NCBI GenBank assembly: GCA_043822065.1
Contig: JBDRCC010000021.1
Coordinates: forward strand, 54,691-118,690
DNA length: 64,000 nt
Direction: 5' to 3'
From: JBDRCC01 sp043822065 [NCBI: archaeon]
GTDB lineage: Archaea > Undinarchaeota > CAZHTU01
The first letter of the stretch is position 1. Each line of letters opens with the position of its first letter. This document shows positions 56,715-63,227 of this stretch, in pieces. The notes under the pieces were generated by a model, which did not search any database, had not been told where the DNA came from, and worked only from the letters and a program-made list of their open reading frames with translations. The position numbers were made by a program, and so were the translations under genes.

Positions 56715-57309
56715 AAAAGGAAAGCTGCTCGTGAAAACAGCGCGCGAGAAAATACTCGCCCACCTGTCCGGCAAAAAATACACCCTAAAAAGCGTGCCTG
56801 CAGAATTCAAGCGCAAGATGGGCGTATTCGTCACCCTTGAGACGCATCCGGCGCGTGAGCTCCGCGGATGCATAGGCTATCCCGAGCCAATTTTTCCTCT
56901 AATAGATGCTATTCTGGACGCGGCCGTCTCCGCCGCAACCAGGGACCCGAGGTTTCCCCCCGTCAGCGCTTCTGAAATGGAGAAGATAACAGTCGAGATC
57001 ACAGTCCTGACGCCGCCGAAGCAAATAAAAGTCTCAAGCCCGGCCGAATACCCCAAAAAAATAAAACTCGGGCGGGACGGCCTGATTGCTGAGGCGTCCG
57101 GCTTCAAGGGCCTTCTCCTCCCGCGGGTGCCTGTCGAGTGGAAATGGACTGTCGAGGAGTTCCTCAGCCACACCTGCCTGAAGGCAGGGCTTCCCCCTGA
57201 CCTCTGGAAATCCGGAAAAGTAGCCCTCTACTCATTTCAGGGCGAATTATTCGCAGAAGAGTCTCCTGGCGGAAATATAATAAAGAAAAACATCAAGAAT
57301 AATCTATAA
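56704..57309 (+). CDS. AMMECR1 domain protein
   Basis: 201 residues. RKMGVFVTLETHPARELRGCIGYPEPIFPLIDAILDAAVSAATRDPRFPPVSASEMEKITVEITVLTPP and the later GRDGLIAEASGFKGLLLPRVPVEWKWTVEEFLSHTCLKAGLPPDLW match the AMMECR1 family in full, including the conserved LRGCIG hexapeptide and the Cys near the end. It is widespread in archaea and its enzymatic role is unproven. It is translationally linked to coaD. The AT-rich broken GNAT gene follows 1 nt later. Confidence 0.93.
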   Translation: MEIEKGKLLVKTAREKILAHLSGKKYTLKSVPAEFKRKMGVFVTLETHPARELRGCIGYPEPIFPLIDAILDAAVSAATRDPRFPPVSASEMEKITVEITVLTPPKQIKVSSPAEYPKKIKLGRDGLIAEASGFKGLLLPRVPVEWKWTVEEFLSHTCLKAGLPPDLWKSGKVALYSFQGELFAEESPGGNIIKKNIKNNL

Positions 57310-57310
57310 C

Positions 57311-57823
57311 ATGGTTGAGCTGAAGAAACTGAAAAATGATGAAATAACTATTGATACATACAAAGACAAATATCATACGGAAATAATAAACTTAATACTC
57401 GGGATTCAGCAAAATGAGTTCCACGTACCTATATCTCTACAAGATCAACCAGACCTAATAAACATTCCAAAGTTTTATCAAACTAGGAACGGACAGTTCT
57501 GGGTAGCTTTATACAATAATCGAGTCGTTGGAACATTAGGGTTACTTGATATCGGCAATAGACAAGGAGTTTTACGAAAAATGTTTGTTGAAACGTCATT
57601 CCGTGGAAGTCAAATAGGAACAGCAAAAATATTATTGAATGAATTGATTAAATGAGCAAAAAAACATGATTTAAAAGGGATATACCTAGGAACAGTTGGA
57701 TCATACAAAGTTGCCCATCGTTTTTATGAAAAAAATAAGTATATTGAGATTAATAAAAAGGATTTGCCAAGGGGCTTTCCCATAATGAATGTGGATACAA
57801 AATTTTACTATTACAAAGTATAA
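57311..57823 (+). pseudogene. GNAT acetyltransferase interrupted by an in-frame TGA
   Basis: The frame reads MVELKKLKNDEITID...QFWVALYNNRVVGTLGLLDIGNRQGVLRKMFVETSFRGSQIGTAKILLNELIK, then TGA (57653-57655). It continues in the same frame AKKHDLKGIYLGTVGSYKVAHRFYEKNKYIEIN...VDTKFYYYKV to TAA 57821-57823 (170 codons). Both parts belong to one GNAT domain: acetyl-CoA loop RGSQIG in part one, IYLGT and AHRFYEKNKY in part two. The stop falls where homologues usually have Trp (ELIxWAKxxxLKxIYLGT), and TGG is used for Trp elsewhere in the gene. The gene is very AT-rich, so it is probably transferred and decaying. Confidence 0.75.
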
Positions 57824-57884
57824 TTTTCTTTATTGAAGGGACACTTCCTTCAAGCTACCTCCCTACCCTCATCTCTCTTATCAT

Positions 57885-58547
57885 CTACCTGATTTCTGTG
57901 CCGTCGTGCTTCCCGTCGACTGCCCTTATGACATTCTCAGGGTCCTTTCCGTCAATAACAAGCGTCCTTATCTTTGACCGCTCAATCACCTTTGCCGCGA
58001 GCAGGTCTATCACGACGTTAGGCCCGGCAGCCATCAGGTAGCCGGCGCAAAGTTTGACCAGGTCTGGCGCTGACAGCCTCTTGAACTTCTTCGCGTCTGA
58101 AAATTTCCTCGGGTCCTTGTCGTACACGCCGTCCACGTTTGTCACGTTTATGAAAAGGTCAGCCCGCCAGGACTCCGCCAGCAGGGCAGAGACCGCGTCC
58201 GTGGTGTGGCCAGGCACAGTCCCGCCCATCACGACGACCTTGCCCTCAATCTTGAGCGCGTCAGCCACGGTCTTCACGACCTCAGGGTAGCAGTTCTCCA
58301 CCGCAGGTATGAGCAGGCTTGCGTTCAGCCGGGTGCAGTCTATGCCGAGCTGGTCGCAGAAGCCCTCGTTCGCGCCGAGCGCGCGGGCGACGGAGATGTA
58401 CTTCCTTGCAATTTTCCCCCCGCCTACCACGACCTTGACGTCGTGCTCCTTGGATAACCTTGAAATGGCCTTTCCGTAGCCCCTTACCCGCTCCTCTTCA
58501 AGCTCTGGCACAAGCACGGAGCCGCCAAGTGAGATGACCACCTTCAT
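57885..58547 (-). CDS. pyrH: UMP kinase, archaeal type
   Basis: 220 residues. VVISLGGSVLVPELEEERV, VVVGGGKIARKYISVARALGA, VVMGGTVPGHTTDAVSALLAE and NVTNVDGVYDKDPRKFSDAKKFKRLS follow the amino-acid-kinase fold of archaeal UMP kinase, with GTDxxAL-like replaced by TTDAVSALLAE as usual. It phosphorylates UMP to UDP. It overlaps the AroD-like gene by 4 nt (ATGA) and is transcribed after it. Confidence 0.93.
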   Translation of the reverse strand: MKVVISLGGSVLVPELEEERVRGYGKAISRLSKEHDVKVVVGGGKIARKYISVARALGANEGFCDQLGIDCTRLNASLLIPAVENCYPEVVKTVADALKIEGKVVVMGGTVPGHTTDAVSALLAESWRADLFINVTNVDGVYDKDPRKFSDAKKFKRLSAPDLVKLCAGYLMAAGPNVVIDLLAAKVIERSKIRTLVIDGKDPENVIRAVDGKHDGTEIR

Positions 58548-59212
58548 TTGCTTATCTTCCGGGCAGCGTCACTAATAAGCTTTTTTGAGAGCTTTCCTGC
58601 CTTGAGCGACTTTATCCCCTTAATCTCATCCGGGCTGGCCCGCGTCCAGTAAGACCCAAAGTGGTATGATAGGTAGCGCAGGAGCTTCTCGTCCTTGCCA
58701 TATCCGTCCACAACTATCGTTGACGCCTCGTCGCCGACCTTTGATTTTTCGACCGCCTTCAGGACGCGCAGCACGTCGTCGTGGCTTTCTACCGGTGCGC
58801 AGACCCGAACTATTATCCCCATCTTCTTGGCATCCTCTATCGCGTCGACAATATCATTCTCCAGCGGAAGCATCCTGTAATGGATTGAAACCACGCTGAC
58901 CGTGCTTCCCTTCTCAAGGTGCAGTATTACGTCGCTCTTGTACTGCGGGGCAATCTCCCGTTCGACCTCAACAAAGTCCGCGACTTCAGAGAACTCCTTG
59001 AGCCGCTTTATCCTGTCGCCCTCATAACCCTTGAACTCTCCGCCTGCCCAGTCAGGCCTCATGACGGCGACGGTCTGCAGGCTGGACTCCTCAAAAACCT
59101 TTTTGTCGTTCACCTTGTCTAAGTGTATCTCGACAAGGCCAGCCCCGGCTTTCTTCGCAGCTTCAATCTGCTTTAGCGCGTCCGGCCCCTTAATCTGAAC
59201 TATGAATCTCAT
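58544..59212 (-). CDS. Type I 3-dehydroquinate dehydratase-like protein lacking the Schiff-base Lys
   Basis: 222 residues, TIM-barrel AroD pattern: GAGLVEIHLDKV (family: ELRxD), VAVMRPDWAGGEFKG (xxTxRxxxEGG), VVSIHYRML with conserved His111, then IVRVCAPVESHDDVLRVL, where AroD has (P/V)KIAVMPxSxxDVLxLL. Arg136 stands at the catalytic Lys position, and His30 replaces the substrate-binding Arg. The C-terminal FGSYWTRASPDEIKG corresponds to FGSxxTxAxxxxxxAPGQ. With these changes classic dehydratase chemistry is unlikely, so it may be a paralogue with another role. It lies 4 nt before pyrH in the operon. Confidence 0.7.
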   Translation of the reverse strand: MRFIVQIKGPDALKQIEAAKKAGAGLVEIHLDKVNDKKVFEESSLQTVAVMRPDWAGGEFKGYEGDRIKRLKEFSEVADFVEVEREIAPQYKSDVILHLEKGSTVSVVSIHYRMLPLENDIVDAIEDAKKMGIIVRVCAPVESHDDVLRVLKAVEKSKVGDEASTIVVDGYGKDEKLLRYLSYHFGSYWTRASPDEIKGIKSLKAGKLSKKLISDAARKISK

Positions 59213-59259
59213 GACAAATCTTATTAATCAATAATGCTTTGTGATTTTTATAGAGAACG

Positions 59260-60336
59260 ATGGACATCGAAAAAAGGATAGAACTGGTAAAGAAGCTCCC
59301 AACCGAGGAGCTTATAACCGAGGAGGACCTCCGCAGGCTCTTTGAGGAAAAGAAGCACCCTGCGGCATACGACGGGTTCGAGCCGTCCGGCCTTCTCCAC
59401 CTCGGCTCAGGCGTCATGCGGGCGATAAAGCTCAAGGACATGATGGATGCCGGAGTGAATTTCAAGCTCTTCATCGCCGACTGGCATGCATGGGTCAACC
59501 AGAAGTTCGGCGGCGACCTTGAAAAAATTCAGACCGCAGGAAAGTACTTCATGGAGGGCTGGAAGGCGTGCGGCGTTGACATGTCCAAGACCGAAGTCGT
59601 CTGGGCTTCAGACCTTGTCAAGGACCCGGAATACTGGAAGACAGTGCTTGACGTGGCAAGGAAGACCACCCTTAAGCGGATGATTCGCGCCGGGACAATC
59701 ATGGGAAGAAAAGAGGAGGACATGCTCTACACCGGGCAGCTTTTCTACGGGGCAATGCAGGCGACAGACCCATTCTACCTAAAGGTCGACATATGCCAGC
59801 TCGGGATGGACCAGCGCAAGGTCACAATACTATCGCGGGAAATTGCGGAATCCCTCGGCTTCAGGCCGGTTGTCTGCGTGCACCACCACCTCCTCCTTGG
59901 GCTTTCAGGCCCGGTCCGCATGGGCAAGTGCGAGCCAGAGGACGCTGTTGAGAACAAGATGTCAAAATCAGTGGCAGGGAGCTGCATCTACATCCATGAC
60001 TCTGAAGCGGAGATAAAATCAAAAATAAACTCAGCATACTGCCCAGAGAAGGTCATTGACTCCAACCCGGTTGTTGAGCTCTGGAAGTACATAATATTCA
60101 ACAAGTTTGATTCCAGGACGATAAGGCGCCCTGCAAAATTCGGCGGCGACATCGAAGTCCAATCCTATGCAGAGCTTGAGACGAAGTACTCCTCCGGCGG
60201 CCTGCACCCAATGGACCTGAAGTCCGCGACTGCCGAAGCTCTGAACGAGATACTCGAGCCTGTCCGCAAGCACTTCTCCAAGGGCAAGCCGAGCGAGCTG
60301 TACGAGAAGGTCAAAAGCTTCCAGCTCACGCGCTAA
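59260..60336 (+). CDS. tyrS: Tyrosyl-tRNA synthetase
   Basis: 358 residues, archaeal/eukaryotic class Ic. The HIGH-equivalent is PSGLLHLGSG near 43-52, with Tyr-specific YDGFEPSG, QATDPFYLKVDICQLGMDQRKV and ENKMSKSVAGS near 230-240. Length and ordering fit archaeal TyrRS rather than TrpRS. Its stop TAA overlaps the TATA box of the serine leader/serS unit, so that promoter lies inside the tyrS 3' end. Confidence 0.95.
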   Translation: MDIEKRIELVKKLPTEELITEEDLRRLFEEKKHPAAYDGFEPSGLLHLGSGVMRAIKLKDMMDAGVNFKLFIADWHAWVNQKFGGDLEKIQTAGKYFMEGWKACGVDMSKTEVVWASDLVKDPEYWKTVLDVARKTTLKRMIRAGTIMGRKEEDMLYTGQLFYGAMQATDPFYLKVDICQLGMDQRKVTILSREIAESLGFRPVVCVHHHLLLGLSGPVRMGKCEPEDAVENKMSKSVAGSCIYIHDSEAEIKSKINSAYCPEKVIDSNPVVELWKYIIFNKFDSRTIRRPAKFGGDIEVQSYAELETKYSSGGLHPMDLKSATAEALNEILEPVRKHFSKGKPSELYEKVKSFQLTR

Positions 60337-60346
60337 ATATAAATAA
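60335..60346 (+). promoter_or_regulatory. TATA box of the serine-leader/serS transcript
   Basis: aaatataaataa overlaps the tyrS stop and is centred about 28 nt before the leader ATG at 60368. This is the same spacing as at leaderless genes elsewhere in the window. Confidence 0.6.
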
Positions 60347-60367
60347 CATTATCACCATCTCCCTACC

Positions 60368-60400
60368 ATGGCATTCGGGGAATCATCCTCTAGTTCTTGA
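60368..60400 (+). CDS. Candidate serine leader peptide, MAFGESSSSS
   Basis: A 10-codon ORF followed by TGA. Codons 6-10 are all serine (TCA, TCC, TCT, AGT, TCT), using both serine codon boxes, so stalling would sense several tRNA-Ser species, including AGY readers such as the tRNA-Ser(GCU) in this window. A TATA box 28 nt upstream predicts leaderless translation from this ATG. It lies 117 nt upstream of the seryl-tRNA synthetase ATG. This is the classical arrangement of amino-acid leader peptides in attenuation, which I do not know from archaeal aminoacyl-tRNA synthetase genes. Too short for homology evidence. Confidence 0.6.
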   Translation: MAFGESSSSS

Positions 60401-60512
60401 AGACTCATACAGCCCCCGCTATGCCCAACAAAAAACAAGCCGGGCAGCCAGGGGTTTATGAATTCAAGGGCGCCATAAAGATAAATATGCAAAAAACATT
60501 GGGAAGTGTGAT
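60371..60512 (+). promoter_or_regulatory. serS leader RNA with two mutually exclusive hairpins
   Basis: Segment 1, gcattcgggg (60371-60380, inside the leader ORF), can pair with segment 2, ccccgctatgc (60414-60424). Segment 2, cccccgctatgccc (60413-60426), can instead pair with segment 3, gggcagccagggg (60442-60454): tgccc/gggca and cccc/gggg around a GCTA/GCCA internal loop. A third stem, tttatg/cataaa (60455-60460/60474-60479), follows. The serS ribosome-binding site gtgat is at 60508-60512. A ribosome stalled on the Ser codons would cover segment 1 and leave 2 free to pair with 3. I cannot say which form turns expression on. Confidence 0.5.
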
Positions 60513-60517
60513 GAAAC

Positions 60518-62026
60518 ATGAAATTTGAGCTGAAAGGCAGCATGGCCCTGACGAAAAAAATAGAGAAGAAAGTGCTTGAGCCCCTAATCTCTGAGGCGAA
60601 CAAGACCATAATGAAGAAGGGCGCCTCCTCCGGCGGCGGCTCCACTATCGACTCTTTTTCAGTCTCAGGCACCGACCTGAAGCTCGAGATATCCAGCGAC
60701 CGCTACGTCCGCGCCCATGACGGCATGCTCCGCCTGAGGAAGTTCCTTGCGGAAAAAGCCGGAAGGGAGCACAAAATCGGCTTTCGCGGGATTACTATTG
60801 ACGAGTACAAGATAACTTTCGACGTGCCAGCCCCGCCTGAAAAGGAAATCAAGCTCCCGCTGGTAACCAAGATTTCATTCTCCGGTAAGAAGTGCACCGT
60901 CCTCCTGAAAAACATAGACGAGGACTTCCTTGCGAAGAACTACATCGACCGGATAATCAACCTCATCAATGAGAAGGCCCAGCCGGGCTACGGCGGCAAG
61001 ACCGAGCACTGGGAGCTCCTCTGGCAGTCCGGAAAGAAAAACCATATTTGGGACAAGGACCCGACAGCCGAAATGGAAAAGCTCGGCTGGCTGCAGCGGA
61101 CAAAGTCCCGCGGGCAGTGGATATTCGGCCCAGTCCCGACACAGATAATGCGGACGATGGAGCAGATAGTGGTCGACGAGATAATCAAGCCGCTCGGCTT
61201 CAGGGAGATGATTTTCCCGAAGCTCGTCACCTGGGACGTCTGGGCGAAGTCCGGCCATGCGAAGGGCATATACCCGGAAGCCTACTACGTCTGCCCGCCC
61301 AAGACCAGGGACAAGGAGTACTGGGAAGACGTCATAGACTACTTCAAGATAACCGGCGAGGTCGACACCAAGACCATCAAGGAGAAAATCAAGGAGCCGA
61401 TTGGCGGAATGTGCTACGCGCAGTGCCCGCCCTTCTGGCCATACCTCGACGGCAAGACGCTTTCGAAGGACGACCTCCCGCTTAGGGTGTTCGACAGGTC
61501 AGGCCCCTCCTTCCGCTACGAGGGCGGCGGCATCCACGGGATAGAGCGCGTGGACGAGTTCCACAGGGTTGAGCTTGTCTGGATGGGCACCCCGGAGCAG
61601 ACGTCCAAGGTCCACCAGGACATCCACGACAGGTTCCAGGAGATATTCAAGAACATCTTTGACTTCGAGGTCAGGACTGCATGGGTCACGCCATGGTTCC
61701 TTGCGCAGGAGGGCTCGACAAAGCTCGCTGACGAGAAGAAGACTATAGGCACAATCGATTTTGAGGCATACCTGCCCTACCGCGGGACGCGCGAGGACAG
61801 CGAGTGGCTCGAGTTCCAGAACGCATCGAACAACGGCCCGAAATACCCCGTCGCATTCAACGTCAAGGCGCAGGGCAACCCGGAGCTTTGGTCAGGCTGC
61901 GTCGGCGTCGGATTGGAGCGCTGGCTTGCAGTCTTTGCAGCGCAGAAAGGGCTCGACCCGAAGAACTGGCCTGAGCCGTTCAAGAGACGGTTCGGCGGGA
62001 ATGCCAGCGGGTTCAGGTTCCTTTAG
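60518..62026 (+). CDS. serS: Seryl-tRNA synthetase, class 2 (methanogen type)
   Basis: 502 residues, the length of SerRS2 rather than the bacterial-type SerRS. The N-terminal YVRAHDGMLRLRKFLAEKAGREHKIGFRGI segment matches the atypical tRNA-binding domain of methanogen-type SerRS. The catalytic core has the class II motif 2 region FRYEGGGIHGIERVDEFHRVELVW and motif 3 GVGLERWLAVF, plus Cys residues (MCYAQCPPF and WSGCVGVG) that hold the active-site zinc in this type. It charges tRNA-Ser. It has a gtgat ribosome-binding site and a 150-nt leader, unlike most leaderless genes here, and is controlled by the candidate serine leader. Confidence 0.9.
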   Translation: MKFELKGSMALTKKIEKKVLEPLISEANKTIMKKGASSGGGSTIDSFSVSGTDLKLEISSDRYVRAHDGMLRLRKFLAEKAGREHKIGFRGITIDEYKITFDVPAPPEKEIKLPLVTKISFSGKKCTVLLKNIDEDFLAKNYIDRIINLINEKAQPGYGGKTEHWELLWQSGKKNHIWDKDPTAEMEKLGWLQRTKSRGQWIFGPVPTQIMRTMEQIVVDEIIKPLGFREMIFPKLVTWDVWAKSGHAKGIYPEAYYVCPPKTRDKEYWEDVIDYFKITGEVDTKTIKEKIKEPIGGMCYAQCPPFWPYLDGKTLSKDDLPLRVFDRSGPSFRYEGGGIHGIERVDEFHRVELVWMGTPEQTSKVHQDIHDRFQEIFKNIFDFEVRTAWVTPWFLAQEGSTKLADEKKTIGTIDFEAYLPYRGTREDSEWLEFQNASNNGPKYPVAFNVKAQGNPELWSGCVGVGLERWLAVFAAQKGLDPKNWPEPFKRRFGGNASGFRFL

Positions 62027-63137
62027 CCGCCAATAGCAGCTTTGGATTCTCGAGTATGCCTGGCGTGTGCCTGCACAGGAGGACGAGCATCATTATCATC
62101 TCCTTGCAGGCCTTAGTGTTCTTAAGCTTCAGCCCAGCCGAGTCGAGGCTCTCAATTATTAAGTCCATGCACCAGTGGTCTATCTCAGATACTCCCCCCT
62201 TATCATTAGAATTTTTTATAAGCTGGGCAATTGTAACCTTTAGGGTGCTATTCCGGAGAATATGCGCAATCGCCTTCAGCCCGTCGTTGTTTAGGTAGGC
62301 TGAAGCAAACTTGAACCTTATGCTGATGCCGAACATGTTCGGCGAGAAAAGCTCGTTTTCTGCTGCCCCCCTTGCATGCCCCCAGTCCTTGCGGAATACT
62401 GCAGACGAAATGTCCCATACTCCAAGAGCCCACGTCAGGACCATGCACGCCCTTGCTATTTTGTTGGTCATCCTCTCGGTCCCCTCTGACAGGAGGATAG
62501 TGTTTGTTATCGGGAACTCCGTCGTCATCCCCGTCTGGACAGCCTTCCGCATGTAGTTTGTATTCTCCGCAAACTTCTCGAAGTCTCCCTCCTCCGCGTA
62601 TTTTACAAGGCTCTGGAGGCTGTACTTCTGGTCCGAATAATACTTGATAAGGTTGTCAAGGGCATAGCTGCTCTTTTCCTCGAGAAGGGCAAACGCAATC
62701 TTTTTAGAGATTATCTCCCGGATAATCTCATTCTTGATGACCTTTTCAAAGATAATCGCATTAGGTTTCTTCTCAGACGACCAGGCAAACTCAAAGCTTT
62801 CTGGCGTCCGGTCAATCCCCTTCTTCTTGCTGGCAATAGACAGTATATCCCTTGTCTCGCGCTCAATCTCCTTTGAAACAGCCTCAATCTTCTCATTTGT
62901 CGCAAGGTCGCCTATATGCGAATAAACAAACCTGAAGAAAATACCTGCGTCCATGCCGCTGGTAAATTTTTCGATGTCGCACTCCTTCTGCATCTGAAGC
63001 TTCCGCCCGACGGCGGCGACAAGCCCCTCTTCCTTAACCTTCTTCGAGAGCTTCTCCTCCGAGTCCCTAAGCCCGTTCTTAAGCGTATTCAGGGCAAGTT
63101 CATATCCAGACGGCGTAAGTTTCTCTTCAAGTTTCAT
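62013..63137 (-). CDS. Helical hypothetical protein, 374 aa
   Basis: No recognised family. Predicted largely helical and soluble, with a Lys/Glu-rich N-terminal part (LKNGLRDSEEKLSKKVKEEG) and a more hydrophobic C-terminal part (ARACMVLTWALGVWDISSAVF, KEMIMMLVLLCRHTPGILENPKLLLAAKG). A minus TATA (agcttattaaag, about 63159-63169) is 26 nt before ATG 63137, supporting the start. It overlaps the serS 3' end by 14 nt (convergent). Confidence 0.6.
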   Translation of the reverse strand: MKLEEKLTPSGYELALNTLKNGLRDSEEKLSKKVKEEGLVAAVGRKLQMQKECDIEKFTSGMDAGIFFRFVYSHIGDLATNEKIEAVSKEIERETRDILSIASKKKGIDRTPESFEFAWSSEKKPNAIIFEKVIKNEIIREIISKKIAFALLEEKSSYALDNLIKYYSDQKYSLQSLVKYAEEGDFEKFAENTNYMRKAVQTGMTTEFPITNTILLSEGTERMTNKIARACMVLTWALGVWDISSAVFRKDWGHARGAAENELFSPNMFGISIRFKFASAYLNNDGLKAIAHILRNSTLKVTIAQLIKNSNDKGGVSEIDHWCMDLIIESLDSAGLKLKNTKACKEMIMMLVLLCRHTPGILENPKLLLAAKGT

Positions 63138-63227
63138 ACTCCACTTATCTGTGTTTTACTTTAATAAGCTTTATCCATCGAGAAAAAGCTTATTAATCGG
63201 ATTTCCATCTACCTGCCGTGATAGAGC

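Noticed and set aside
57653-57655. Selenocysteine or genome-wide UGA recoding
   Set aside because: Other genes in the window end in TGA in the normal way, no SECIS-like structure was seen, and the gene looks foreign and decaying.
60506-60534. Possible C/D-box guide RNA (gtgatga ... ctga) at the serS start
   Set aside because: The boxes are only about 15 nt apart and overlap the serS ribosome-binding site and coding start; no second guide or kink-turn partner is visible. gtgat is better explained as the SD.
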